DNA from: Indolivaga capnocytophagoides DSM 22835
GTDB lineage: Bacteria > Bacteroidota > Bacteroidia > Bacteroidales > Dysgonomonadaceae
DNA length: 64,000 nt
Reading direction: 5' to 3'
Assembly (NCBI RefSeq): GCF_000426485.1
Contig: NZ_KE384529.1
Span: forward strand, 186,001-250,000
This document shows, piece by piece, positions 29,540-39,321 of the stretch. Below the pieces are notes generated by a model. The model was not told the origin of the DNA, ran no database searches, and was given only the letters and a program-made list of their open reading frames with translations. Every line of letters begins with the position of its first letter. Positions within the stretch are counted from its first letter, which is position 1. The translations under genes were made by a program, and so were the position numbers.

Positions 29540-31171
29540 TCAATCCTCCTTATTTTGAGATAAATTCAAACCGCATACACTCTCGTAAACCCAGGTAGTA
29601 TATTCACTCTCACGCAAAGTGTCACCCCATGCAATAGGATAAACGCCTTTCCATCGCTCATTAAGAAACGATGCAAGCTCCTCTCTTGCTCTTTTCACAC
29701 AGAATTTATTTTCTTTCGCCATAATACCTGCTGCCCTGCATGCACAAAGTTCTCCCTGACAAGTCCCCATTCCCACACGGGTACGCCTCCGTAAATCAAC
29801 CAAACTCTTTACATTCAATTCATCAAGCGCATATTTAACCTCTCCTACGGAAACTTCTTCACATTCACAAATCAGGCTATTATCAGCGGCTGTATTATCA
29901 GCCAAAACTCCGGCCATATCTCCATGTCGGTAAAGAGCCGATTTGCGTTGCGTAGTAGGTACGGAAATTATCTTACGGTTTATTTCTTCGATATCTTCTC
30001 TTGATCCGGGCAAATTTTCATCAGCAGTAGAACAAACAGCCGAGACATTCAATTTTTTACAAATTAGATCTGTAGCCCATTCAGCCATCAACCTATAAGT
30101 CATTAATTTACCTCCTGTAATAGTAATATACCCTTCCACTCCGTCTCTTTCGGCATGATCAAGCAAAACAATTCCCCGGCTTACATTACGCCCGGTCGGA
30201 TCATTATCCGAAGCAACCAGAGGTCTTACTCCTGCATATGCGCGTAAAATGCGGGTTTGAGCCAATCGTGGAGCAAGTTTTTCGCCCTCTCTAATCAATA
30301 TATCCACTTCTTCAGGAGTAACAATCATATTATCTATCTGATCATAAGGTATATTGGTAGACGTTGTACCTATAAGCGAAATCGTATCACCCGGAACCAG
30401 AATATCCGCATCGGCAGGCTTTCGGCATCTGTTCAGTACCATACTGTTTACCCTGTGTCCGAAAATAAGTAAAGCTCCTTTAGCAGGAAGCATCTTTACA
30501 TTTATCCCTGCGAATGACGAAATATGCTGCCCCCAGATACCTCCGGCATTGACAACAATAGCTCCATATATATTTTTAGTCTCTTTCTTTTTATGATCAA
30601 AAACCGAAACACCTACCACCCGATCCTGTTCTTTCAGAAGTCCGATGACTTCATGATAAGTAAGCACTTCTGCACCATGAGCTTTTGCATCAATCATATT
30701 TGATGCCGTCAATCTGAATGGATCAACAGACCCATCCGGCACACGCACCGCACCTATTATCGACGGATTGGCAGAAGGTTCCAGCCGTAAGGCCTCCTTC
30801 GGATCGATTATATGCGCATTAATACCTGCAACAATACAAGACTCCACAAACTTCGATTGGTAATTGATATCATCTTCAGGCAAACTCAGAAAAAGACCAT
30901 CTGTTTCCTCTATACAATGGCTTGCTATACGTTTCAGAATCCTGTTTTCTTTGATACACTCCTCAGCAGACTCTCTATCTGTTACCGCATAACGAGCCCC
31001 GCTATGCAACAAGCCATGATTTCGTCCGGTTGCTCCGGTTGCAATATCAGACCTTTCTATCAATAACGCAGATAAACCTCTGCGTGAACAGTCCCGGGCA
31101 ATACCTGCACCGGTCGCCCCTGCCCCTATAATGATAACATCAAATGGATTTATGGAATTAGTCTGTATCAT
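29540..31171 (-). CDS. glpA: Anaerobic glycerol-3-phosphate dehydrogenase subunit A
   Basis: FAD-dependent catalytic subunit oxidising sn-glycerol-3-phosphate to dihydroxyacetone phosphate. ATG at 31171 is chosen because the longer frame starts with TTG at 31213 and lacks conserved sequence. FAD motif DVIIIGAGATGAGIARD near the N-terminus. The C-terminal domain is BFD-like with CECEEVSVGEV and GMGTCQGELCACR, four cysteines for a 2Fe-2S cluster, which separates GlpA from GlpD. First gene of a glpAB(C) unit behind a terminator and putative GlpR sites. Confidence 0.94.
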   Translation of the reverse strand: MIQTNSINPFDVIIIGAGATGAGIARDCSRRGLSALLIERSDIATGATGRNHGLLHSGARYAVTDRESAEECIKENRILKRIASHCIEETDGLFLSLPEDDINYQSKFVESCIVAGINAHIIDPKEALRLEPSANPSIIGAVRVPDGSVDPFRLTASNMIDAKAHGAEVLTYHEVIGLLKEQDRVVGVSVFDHKKKETKNIYGAIVVNAGGIWGQHISSFAGINVKMLPAKGALLIFGHRVNSMVLNRCRKPADADILVPGDTISLIGTTSTNIPYDQIDNMIVTPEEVDILIREGEKLAPRLAQTRILRAYAGVRPLVASDNDPTGRNVSRGIVLLDHAERDGVEGYITITGGKLMTYRLMAEWATDLICKKLNVSAVCSTADENLPGSREDIEEINRKIISVPTTQRKSALYRHGDMAGVLADNTAADNSLICECEEVSVGEVKYALDELNVKSLVDLRRRTRVGMGTCQGELCACRAAGIMAKENKFCVKRAREELASFLNERWKGVYPIAWGDTLRESEYTTWVYESVCGLNLSQNKED

Positions 31172-31238
31172 GATAGTTTTCTTAGTTAATGATTCACCAC
31201 ACAAATAAAGCAATAATTTGAAACATTAAAAAATAAAA

Positions 31239-31267
31239 TCGAAAGTTTTTACAAAACAAATCGAAAG
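31239..31267. promoter_or_regulatory. Putative GlpR operator upstream of glpA
   Basis: Two direct copies of TCGAAAG (31239-31245 and 31261-31267), 22 bp apart (two helical turns), each followed by a T-run. The context AAATAAAATCGAAA recurs upstream of glpD. DeoR-family proteins commonly bind direct repeats containing TTTCG, the complement of CGAAA. Assignment to the glpR product is inference. Confidence 0.5.
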
Positions 31268-31297
31268 TTTTTTTTTATTAAATATTCAATTATAGAT

Positions 31298-31329
31298 AAA
31301 AAGCGGAAGCTGCTCTAAGCAACCTCCGC
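31298..31329 (-). terminator. Terminator separating the glpDKF-omp unit from glpAB
   Basis: Arms 31303-31314 and 31318-31329, 12 bp with two G-U pairs as RNA on the minus strand (GCGGAGGTTGCT with AGCAGCTTCCGC), 3-nt loop, followed by a U-run (TTTTTATC). Located 55 nt after the stop of the outer-membrane protein gene. Confidence 0.82.
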
Positions 31330-31383
31330 CTGGAATTACGAATTATACTGAAAATAAAAACAAATTAACTCTATAAACAAATC

Positions 31384-32145
31384 CTAGAAAGTAATCAAAT
31401 CCAATGCCACCTGAATATTAGCATTATTATTTGCAGGATTCCACATGCCCATAACAGACACCGGTAAGGTATAACTTCCCAGTTGAAGCTTCTTCGATGC
31501 TACAATATTCACATTCACGATTCCTGCGTCTTTTGCATAAAAATTAGCGTCCGTTCCTTTTTCGGGGCTCAATGCAAAAGCTCCAGCAATCCCCAAATCC
31601 AAGTTAATATAATCGCTGCGTAATACAGGATAATCCATTGACACATAAGTCGAATAAAGATTTTTTTCATTCAAAGCACCTCTATCCCGACCAAAAACAA
31701 CTGTAGCCCAACTGATATTCAGCGGAAAAGAACCCGAAAAACGGTATGCCAATGAAAGATCGATAAAATGTCCTGTTTCACGTGCACTGTAATTAAACAC
31801 CTGCCTATTGTTATAAGTAGCATCTTTCGAAAAATTATAAATATCCCAAGCAGCAAATGTAAAACCGGACTTCGAGAAAGTAAAATAATAATCAAACTCT
31901 TTAAATTCCCCATCAGTTCCAGCTCCACCCCACAAACCGCCGGTAAAGGTTCCGCTTTTATCTTTGACCCTCAGATCGACATCAGTAACAGCCGAACTTG
32001 TTATCTGCAAACCTCTCCACAAGTGCATATTTTTCAATTGCAAAGAAAAATCGACAGGTTTGTACACTTCGCTTTCCTGAGCCAGTAAAATGCCCGAAAA
32101 GCAAAAGCAAAAAAATCCTAACAGTATTGACTTTATATTTTTCAT
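31384..32145 (-). CDS. Predicted outer-membrane beta-barrel protein in the glycerol locus
   Basis: 253 residues, family not recognised with certainty. Signal peptide MKNIKSILLGFFCFCFSGILLA with Gln next. The mature part has alternating beta-strand sequence rich in aromatic residues (FKEFDYYFTFSKSGFTFAAW, FIDLSLAYRFSGSFPLNISW) and ends in ITF, the terminal aromatic typical of outer-membrane barrels. About ten strands can be guessed. Position directly after glpF suggests a channel for glycerol or glycerophosphodiesters across the outer membrane. This is inference from context; it could equally be a structural barrel. Confidence 0.7.
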   Translation of the reverse strand: MKNIKSILLGFFCFCFSGILLAQESEVYKPVDFSLQLKNMHLWRGLQITSSAVTDVDLRVKDKSGTFTGGLWGGAGTDGEFKEFDYYFTFSKSGFTFAAWDIYNFSKDATYNNRQVFNYSARETGHFIDLSLAYRFSGSFPLNISWATVVFGRDRGALNEKNLYSTYVSMDYPVLRSDYINLDLGIAGAFALSPEKGTDANFYAKDAGIVNVNIVASKKLQLGSYTLPVSVMGMWNPANNNANIQVALDLITF

Positions 32146-32234
32146 GATAATAAAAATGTTAGTGTAAATATTTTAAGGTTATAACGATCTATAATAAGAG
32201 TATTAACAATCATATCTTACTCAGATCAAGCACA

Positions 32235-32936
32235 CTAAAGAGAGTTAAGTCCGATATATGCCAAAGCAGCCAAAACAGCACCACAAACAGGAGCCACAAC
32301 AGGAAGCCAGGCATACCCCCAATTACTATCACGTTTGCCCTTTATAGGAAGAATAGCATGAGCAATACGAGGACCTAAGTCACGAGCAGGATTTATAGCA
32401 TATCCGGTTGTCCCACCCAAAGACATACCTATTGCAACAATCAGTATTGCCACAGGCAATGGACCTGCAATCTGAGCTCCGGCAGCATACAGAATACCCA
32501 ATACCAAAACAAAAGTCCCGATCAATTCACTAAAGAAATTACTGAATAAATTTTTAATAGCAGGCCCTGTACAAAATACCCCCAGTTTTGCGTCAGGATT
32601 TTCTTCCGCATCAAAATGAGGCATATACATCAGGTAGACTAATACAGCCCCAACTATAGCACCTAACATTTGAGCAATTATATATCCGATTACATTCCCT
32701 TTAAACGTTCCGGCCAATGCCAAACCAATGGTTACAGCCGGATTAAGATGTCCTCCTGAATATGGACCTGATATATAAGCTCCTACAAAAACAGCAAATC
32801 CCCAACCAAAAGCAATAACAACCCAACCCGAGTTATGACCCAAAGTTTTTTTCAGGCTCACATTGGCACATACCCCTGCTCCAAACAAGATCAAAACAGC
32901 TGTACCTATAAATTCGAATAGAATATCCAGTCCCAT
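32235..32936 (-). CDS. glpF: Glycerol uptake facilitator (aquaglyceroporin)
   Basis: Inner-membrane channel for passive glycerol entry. 233 residues from ATG 32936; the longer reading to 32984 begins with TTG. Six membrane segments and two half-helices with NPA motifs: GGHLNPAVTIG and GYAINPARDLGPR. The Asp after the second NPAR is the glyceroporin signature distinguishing it from pure aquaporins. Lies between glpK and the outer-membrane barrel gene. Confidence 0.95.
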   Translation of the reverse strand: MGLDILFEFIGTAVLILFGAGVCANVSLKKTLGHNSGWVVIAFGWGFAVFVGAYISGPYSGGHLNPAVTIGLALAGTFKGNVIGYIIAQMLGAIVGAVLVYLMYMPHFDAEENPDAKLGVFCTGPAIKNLFSNFFSELIGTFVLVLGILYAAGAQIAGPLPVAILIVAIGMSLGGTTGYAINPARDLGPRIAHAILPIKGKRDSNWGYAWLPVVAPVCGAVLAALAYIGLNSL

Positions 32937-32952
32937 AGTTTTTAATTTTAAA

Positions 32953-33052
32953 AGGTATATTATTAAGTAACAATTTGTACGCAATACCTTATTTCAGGGT
33001 CACAACTATCTGCAGCCATTATACTTTCGAGACGACAAAAGCCCTGAGACCT
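32953..33052. repeat. Dispersed palindromic element, copy 4 (diverged)
   Basis: Core AGCCCTGAGACCT at 33040-33052. On the minus strand the tail resembles copy 1, including GTATAATGGCTGCAG against GCATAATAGCAACAG. A degenerate opposite end starts at 32953, 17 bp before the glpF ATG, the same distance as in copy 1 before its M16 gene. Confidence 0.55.
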
Positions 33053-33073
33053 TAAAAAAGGTTCTTATTCCGA

Positions 33074-33133
33074 CTGTATCTTTCCTGCTTTATAGATTTT
33101 GAGTATGGCTAAAAACGAGCAGGAAAGAGACAG
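33074..33133. other. Long hairpin between glpK and glpF
   Basis: Arms CTGTATCTTTCCTGC (33074-33088) and GCAGGAAAGAGACAG (33119-33133) pair over 14 of 15 bp, with a 30-nt loop. There is no U-run on the minus strand, so it is not a classic terminator for glpK; it may be an RNA-stability or processing element within the glp transcript. Confidence 0.65.
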
Positions 33134-33221
33134 CTTTTAATAAAATGATGGTGTTTGTAGTAAAGTAAAAAGTTTTTAACAGTTCTATAAGTTAACATTT
33201 AAGATTCAACCATTCAGTATT

Positions 33222-34721
<1,500 letters not shown>

Positions 34722-34730
34722 TTAGGTTAT

Positions 34731-34800
34731 AGGTCTGGGACCTTTTTATTTTACGATAAAACTGCTTTCAATTCTAAATACGAAGCAACGCACACAGATT
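34731..34800. repeat. Dispersed palindromic element, copy 5
   Basis: Core AGGTCTGGGACCT (34731-34743), palindromic apart from its centre, starting exactly 22 bp upstream of the glpK ATG. The tail (TTTTATTTTACGATAAAACT) is only weakly similar to the other copies. Confidence 0.6.
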
Positions 34801-34814
34801 ACCAGATAAGATAG

Positions 34815-36401
34815 TTATGTACCCTTATAAGGAACCAACAAATAATGTTGAGCAAGTTCTATAAACTCCGCTACCTGTTTTTTTTGCCAGTCAATATCTT
34901 CATTCAATTCTTCAGCCATAATTTCAGCAACGCTCGGAGCAATATCTATCGCAGCACGGGCATCAATAAACAGAGCTCTCAAACGGCGAGCCAATACATC
35001 TTCGACTGTCAATGCCATCTCTTCTCTTACCGCCCAAACAACCTCTGCTCCGGTATAATCAAACCGCGAATGAAGCTTTTCGGCCAAATCAGGACGATCT
35101 TTTTGTATTTTTTGTATTTTCTCGTAATCACTGCCATATACATAACTAAAGTCAGATCGATCAACGTTTTCCTTATAACCGTGTATATGCAGACTCTTTG
35201 TAACGCATGCCTTATGTGTTAAACCGCACTCAACAATAGTCTTATCCAGAACATCTTCAGCCATATCTCGATAGGTAGTCCATTTTCCTCCGGTAATAGT
35301 TACCAGGCCGTTTTTCGATATTACTATTTTATGACTGCGTGATATCTCTTTGGTTTTCTGCCCGTCTGTATTTTTCTTCGGTGCAGCCAATGGCCGCAAC
35401 CCTGCAAAAACAGATAAAACATCAGCACGGGTAGGTTTCTTAACCAAATACTCTCCTGCAGTTTTTAAGATAAAATTTATCTCTTCCTCTAAAGCCTTAG
35501 GCTCAAGAACAGACTCTTTCAAAGGAGTATCAGTTGTTCCCAATACTACTTTACCATGCCATGGAACACCAAACATTACCCGACCATCGCTTGTTTTAGG
35601 AATCATTATAGCAGTATCTCCTCCCAGAAAAGACTTATCCACAACCAAATGCACACCTTGGCTTGGACGAACTATATCATCATCTTCGGGTAAATCCATT
35701 TTGATCACCTGATCAACAAATATACCAGTAGCATTAATCACTGCTTTCGAACGGAGAGTATATTCTCCACCTTTCAAATCATCGACAAATTTCACTCCGG
35801 ATATCCGTTCTGAACCATCTTTCAATAAACCGACCACCTTCATATAATTAGCAACAACCGCACCTTGCTCAAGAGCTGTCTGCATCAGATTAATCCCCAT
35901 ACGGGAATCATCAAACTGACCATCATGATAAACGACCCCACCCCGAAGGTTACGGGTCACTATTTGAGGAATTTCTTTCAACACCGAAGCCTTACTCATG
36001 GCAAGCGATCGGCCTAATGCTCTTTTTCCTGCTAGAATATCATAAACAGTAAGTCCTATTGTATAAAACGCCTTTTCCCACCATTTATAGTTTCCTATTA
36101 TAAACCTCTGGTCATGAAACAAATGAGGTGCATTCTTCCTCATAAGTCCACGTTCCCGAAGAGCCTCAACAACTAAGCCTACATCGCCCTGAGCCAGATA
36201 ACGAACCCCTCCGTGCACAAGCTTTGTGCTTCTGCTGGAGGTTGCCTTTGTAAAATCGGACTGTTCCAACAGTACAACTTTATAGCCGCGCGAAGCAGCA
36301 TCAACGGCAATCCCTAAACCTGTAGCTCCTCCCCCGACAACCACAATATCCCATAAGATTGTTGTGTCTGATATTTTCTTTATATTATTATCTCTATTCA
36401 T
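34815..36401 (-). CDS. glpD: Glycerol-3-phosphate dehydrogenase, GlpD type
   Basis: FAD-dependent membrane-associated dehydrogenase, 528 residues, passing electrons from glycerol-3-phosphate to quinone. FAD-binding WDIVVVGGGATGLGIAVDAA; family segment SRSTKLVHGGVRYLAQGD; the C-terminal DAO_C domain (VRREMALTVEDVLARRLRAL-like, here VREEMALTVEDVLARRLR). It lacks the cysteine-rich domain seen in the glpA product, so it is the single-subunit type. First gene of the glpD-glpK-glpF-omp unit, divergent from glpR, with putative operators between them. Confidence 0.94.
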   Translation of the reverse strand: MNRDNNIKKISDTTILWDIVVVGGGATGLGIAVDAASRGYKVVLLEQSDFTKATSSRSTKLVHGGVRYLAQGDVGLVVEALRERGLMRKNAPHLFHDQRFIIGNYKWWEKAFYTIGLTVYDILAGKRALGRSLAMSKASVLKEIPQIVTRNLRGGVVYHDGQFDDSRMGINLMQTALEQGAVVANYMKVVGLLKDGSERISGVKFVDDLKGGEYTLRSKAVINATGIFVDQVIKMDLPEDDDIVRPSQGVHLVVDKSFLGGDTAIMIPKTSDGRVMFGVPWHGKVVLGTTDTPLKESVLEPKALEEEINFILKTAGEYLVKKPTRADVLSVFAGLRPLAAPKKNTDGQKTKEISRSHKIVISKNGLVTITGGKWTTYRDMAEDVLDKTIVECGLTHKACVTKSLHIHGYKENVDRSDFSYVYGSDYEKIQKIQKDRPDLAEKLHSRFDYTGAEVVWAVREEMALTVEDVLARRLRALFIDARAAIDIAPSVAEIMAEELNEDIDWQKKQVAEFIELAQHYLLVPYKGT

Positions 36402-36425
36402 ACACCCTATTTATTAGCTTACCGA

Positions 36426-36433
36426 CAAAGTTA
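36426..36433 (-). promoter_or_regulatory. Candidate -7 box of glpD
   Basis: Minus strand reads TAACTTTG (TAnnTTTG). The expected -33 position carries only a T-run and lies just downstream of the TCGAAA repeats. Confidence 0.45.
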
Positions 36434-36461
36434 ATTATGTATTTGAATAAAAAAAATAAAA

Positions 36462-36542
36462 TCGAAACTTTTTATATCCAATTCGAAATTAATTAATATC
36501 TATTAACGGTGAATAAAATCCAAATATGAAACATTTCGAAAC
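36462..36542. promoter_or_regulatory. Putative GlpR operators between glpD and glpR
   Basis: TCGAAAC at 36462-36468 and TCGAAAT at 36483-36489 (21 bp apart), with a third TCGAAAC at 36536-36542. The first lies in the context AAATAAAATCGAAA, shared with the glpA upstream region. Position between the divergent glpD and glpR genes fits a repressor or activator site for both. Confidence 0.5.
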
Positions 36543-36611
36543 TAATAAGATGCAAATATGTTTTATTAAGTACAGATTTCAGATAATAAAGAATAGATAA
36601 AGTTTTATTAT

Positions 36612-36619
36612 TATATTTG
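36612..36619 (+). promoter_or_regulatory. Candidate -7 box of glpR
   Basis: TATATTTG on the plus strand, 100 nt before the glpR ATG; the -33 position has no clear match. It would give a leader of about 95 nt. Confidence 0.4.
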
Positions 36620-36630
36620 TAATGTTTTGA

Positions 36631-36695
36631 TCTGCGTTCATTTTCTTACAAACATGAATGCAGACATGACAACTAAAAAATGAGTCTGACTTTTT
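36631..36695 (+). promoter_or_regulatory. Two mutually exclusive hairpins in the glpR leader
   Basis: Hairpin 1: TCTGCGTTCAT (36631-36641) with ATGAATGCAGA (36654-36664), 10 of 11 bp plus a G-U. Hairpin 2: CAGAC (36661-36665) with GTCTG (36684-36688), then ACTTTTT. They share bases 36661-36664, an attenuator-like arrangement. Hairpin 2 is short, so this is tentative. Confidence 0.3.
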
Positions 36696-36719
36696 AAGTA
36701 ATAGAAAATAATTAATGAC

Positions 36720-37484
36720 ATGGGAAACATTGCACAGCGACATAAATCGATTATAGAAGAACTTAAGAAAGACGGATATGTAAAAGTTCAAGACCTCAGC
36801 GAAAAGCTCGGAGTTTCGGAAGTTACGATCCGTAAAGACTTAAAATATCTCGAAAGCAAAAAGATGCTGTATCGAAATCATGGTAGTGCCAGCAGCCTGA
36901 GCTCTATTATTACCGATAAACATATTGACATAAAAGAAAAAATGTATATCGAAGAAAAAGTCTCAATAGCAAAAGCAGCATGCAAACTTCTTGAGCCGAA
37001 TGACAAAATTATTATAGCCTCGGGAACCACGCTGCTGGCCTTTGCCAACGAAATAGACGTGAACTCCGATATTACGGTTATAACGTCTTCAGTAAAGGTT
37101 TCCCTTGCAATGTGTTACAACCCAAATATGGAAATAGTACAACTTGGAGGAAGCCTACGAAAGAACTCAGTTTCGGTTATAGGTCACTATGCCGAAAATA
37201 TACTAAAGAGTTTATCCTGTAACAAACTATTTCTGGGTGTAGATGGAATTGACATCGATTACGGACTCACAACCAGTAATATGAGCGAAGCACTTATTAA
37301 TCAGCAAATGATCGATGCTTCGCAAAAGATAATTGTCCTCACCGATTCGTCAAAGTTCGGAAAAAGAGGATTCTGCAAAATCTGTGATATAAACAAGATA
37401 CATCATATTATAACAGACAGTAATGCTCCCGGACACGTTTTGGAGATGCTTAGAGACCGGGATATAGAAGTAACTCTAGTCTAA
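36720..37484 (+). CDS. DeoR-family transcriptional regulator, probable glycerol regulator
   Basis: 254 residues. N-terminal DeoR helix-turn-helix (GYVKVQDLSEKLGVSEVTIR, about 19-38, then KDLKYLESKKMLYRNHGSAS), followed by the DeoR effector domain with the phosphosugar-binding pattern IIASGTTLLAFANEI and KLFLGVDGIDIDYGLTTSNM. Divergent from glpD, which with the shared TCGAAA repeats suggests it is the GlpR-like regulator of the locus, responding to glycerol-3-phosphate. Whether it represses or activates cannot be told from sequence. Confidence 0.88.
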   Translation: MGNIAQRHKSIIEELKKDGYVKVQDLSEKLGVSEVTIRKDLKYLESKKMLYRNHGSASSLSSIITDKHIDIKEKMYIEEKVSIAKAACKLLEPNDKIIIASGTTLLAFANEIDVNSDITVITSSVKVSLAMCYNPNMEIVQLGGSLRKNSVSVIGHYAENILKSLSCNKLFLGVDGIDIDYGLTTSNMSEALINQQMIDASQKIIVLTDSSKFGKRGFCKICDINKIHHIITDSNAPGHVLEMLRDRDIEVTLV

Positions 37485-37544
37485 AAAAGATATCCTCTAG
37501 CAAGCCTGCTCTCTAAAATCACACATAGAATACATTAAAGGAGA

Positions 37545-38561
37545 TCAGGCTTTAGTCATATTCAATGAATCTTTGGCAATCTCGTCCAATGTAAATCCGG
37601 CAAGAGCAGTATCACTAAAAATCACATCTTCTTCAAAAATTGCATTTTTGAAATCAATCTTTTCCATCTTGGCTTTTTCGAAAGTTGTCTTATAAAGAAT
37701 TACATCCCAAAAATCACATTCGGATAATTTCGATTCTGCAAGAGAAGAATTCTTTATGTGAGAGTTATCAAATACAACCTTATCAAAACTGCTTCCCGAA
37801 AAATTAACTTCATCAATAAATGTATTCTCGAGATAACAGGCAATAAAACTACAATTATTAGCTGTTGACCTAATGAATTTCGTTTTTGAAAAATCGACAT
37901 TCGCAATATATGCATTATCAAAATCAGTGTCTTCAAATATACAATTCGATAAATCAGTCATCAAATCGCTATAAATAAATTCGTTGTTTTTGAATAAAAC
38001 CTTTATTATAGTTTGTATGACTATAGTAGGTTTACTATTTACACGCCATTCGCGACCGTCATCTTCTTTCACTATAGTTTCGGTATTTTCCCTTACATAA
38101 GCACACAGAATATCATGTATAATCCGAACATATCCTTTTTGGATCTCATCTCCAACTGAGGATTCCGATGCAATCTGATGAAGGGCATATACTCCGGAAA
38201 GAATAGAACTTACATTCTCACTGCCCAACAATGTAGCTGCATCTTTGAAACGGGTATTTATTTGTCCTTTTTCTGCAATATTGTTTTGCCGTATTTGCTC
38301 TGCAACTCTCCTGTTATTTATCCATAAACCAAGAAGAACCAAGGCTCCCCCCAAAACCGTAGCTACCGTCTTTACATATTCGCCTAATGCCGAAGGCGTA
38401 TCCCCAAACAATGCTATATGAGCATCCAACTTATAGAACAAGACACCAACAAGAATGGTTAGCGATATGATAATAAGAAAGATGTATCTATAATAAATAG
38501 TCGAGAGCCTCTTTTTATTGTTTTGAAACAGCACCGTTAATGTTTTGTTCTTCTTCGACAT
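37545..38561 (-). CDS. Membrane protein with pentapeptide repeats
   Basis: 338 residues. Two hydrophobic segments near the N-terminus (YIFLIIISLTILVGVLFY, about 26-43, and VATVLGGALVLLGLWI, about 66-81), a cytoplasmic alpha-helical region, then a right-handed pentapeptide beta-helix from about 200 to 320 (A/N-D/N-L/F-x-x pattern: LSNCIFEDTDFDNAYIANVD, FIDEVNFSGSSFDKVVFDNS). Such proteins are common and mostly uncharacterised. Convergent with glpR; single gene. Confidence 0.8.
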   Translation of the reverse strand: MSKKNKTLTVLFQNNKKRLSTIYYRYIFLIIISLTILVGVLFYKLDAHIALFGDTPSALGEYVKTVATVLGGALVLLGLWINNRRVAEQIRQNNIAEKGQINTRFKDAATLLGSENVSSILSGVYALHQIASESSVGDEIQKGYVRIIHDILCAYVRENTETIVKEDDGREWRVNSKPTIVIQTIIKVLFKNNEFIYSDLMTDLSNCIFEDTDFDNAYIANVDFSKTKFIRSTANNCSFIACYLENTFIDEVNFSGSSFDKVVFDNSHIKNSSLAESKLSECDFWDVILYKTTFEKAKMEKIDFKNAIFEEDVIFSDTALAGFTLDEIAKDSLNMTKA

Positions 38562-38674
38562 AAATGTATGTATTACAAATGTTTCGAATGAAACATTTTA
38601 ACTATTGAATGACAGTATTATAATTATATATCCCTAATGATGGAACTTCATTGATAAGAGAAGTTAAAGCAATA

Positions 38675-39112
38675 TCACTTTTTATCCTTCCCCAGAAATT
38701 CTAAAGCTTTCAGATAACGCTTCAACCTGTTTATATCCTCTTCTACTATAACAGATAATCTCGAAACATCTAAATTATCTTTAATGTCCGCAATTTTTAC
38801 AGCCACAGCTATCTGATTCCACGAAACACGCCTGATAAACTCTTCGTAAGTTTCCTTTTCATCCTTTGATAACGAAACAATAGCATCTACCAAATAAGCA
38901 GGAATGCCTTCTTTCAATAAATCCTGAGAAGTCAAATCCGTATCCTCCAAAACATCATGCAATATAGCCACTATTTTTTCATCGGTTGTAGCCACCTGAT
39001 TCATAACTCTCAACGGATGAAATATATAAGGCTTTCCAGCCTTATCTTTTTGTCCAAGATGTGCATTAACCGCTATTTGGAGAGCTTTTTCTAGTGTAGT
39101 CAGGTTTGTCAT
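38675..39112 (-). CDS. Stand-alone HD-domain protein, SpoT/MESH1-like
   Basis: 145 residues from the ATG at 39112 (a TTG two codons upstream is less likely). The HD phosphohydrolase residues are visible: His in KPYIFHPLRVM, the HD pair in AILHDVLEDTD, and a later Asp in VKIADIKDN. Pattern and size match small (p)ppGpp-hydrolase-like proteins without a synthetase domain. The hydrolysed substrate may be (p)ppGpp or another nucleotide. Single gene. Confidence 0.78.
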   Translation of the reverse strand: MTNLTTLEKALQIAVNAHLGQKDKAGKPYIFHPLRVMNQVATTDEKIVAILHDVLEDTDLTSQDLLKEGIPAYLVDAIVSLSKDEKETYEEFIRRVSWNQIAVAVKIADIKDNLDVSRLSVIVEEDINRLKRYLKALEFLGKDKK

Positions 39113-39321
39113 TTCCAATTTTGAATAAAAGATACAATAAATTTATTTAGCCGGAGAGTCAAAGTTAAAACAATTAAAGCTCAAATCAAAAAAGGATATT
39201 CTATTTTTCTAGAAAATGCAACCAAAACAGAATGCTTCCTGAGATTTAAACTTAATATGAAATAAGACATACGTTAAAAAGAAATTACATTACATTTGTC
39301 ACTCAGCAACGGATATCCAGT

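Noticed and set aside
36579-36791. 70-residue minus-strand open frame across the glpR start
   Set aside because: Overlaps the glpR helix-turn-helix coding region and regulatory gap; no support of its own.
37502-37552. Imperfect hairpin AAGCCTG...CAGGCTT overlapping the 3' end of the pentapeptide gene
   Set aside because: 31-nt loop, a mismatch and no clear U-run; too weak to call a terminator.
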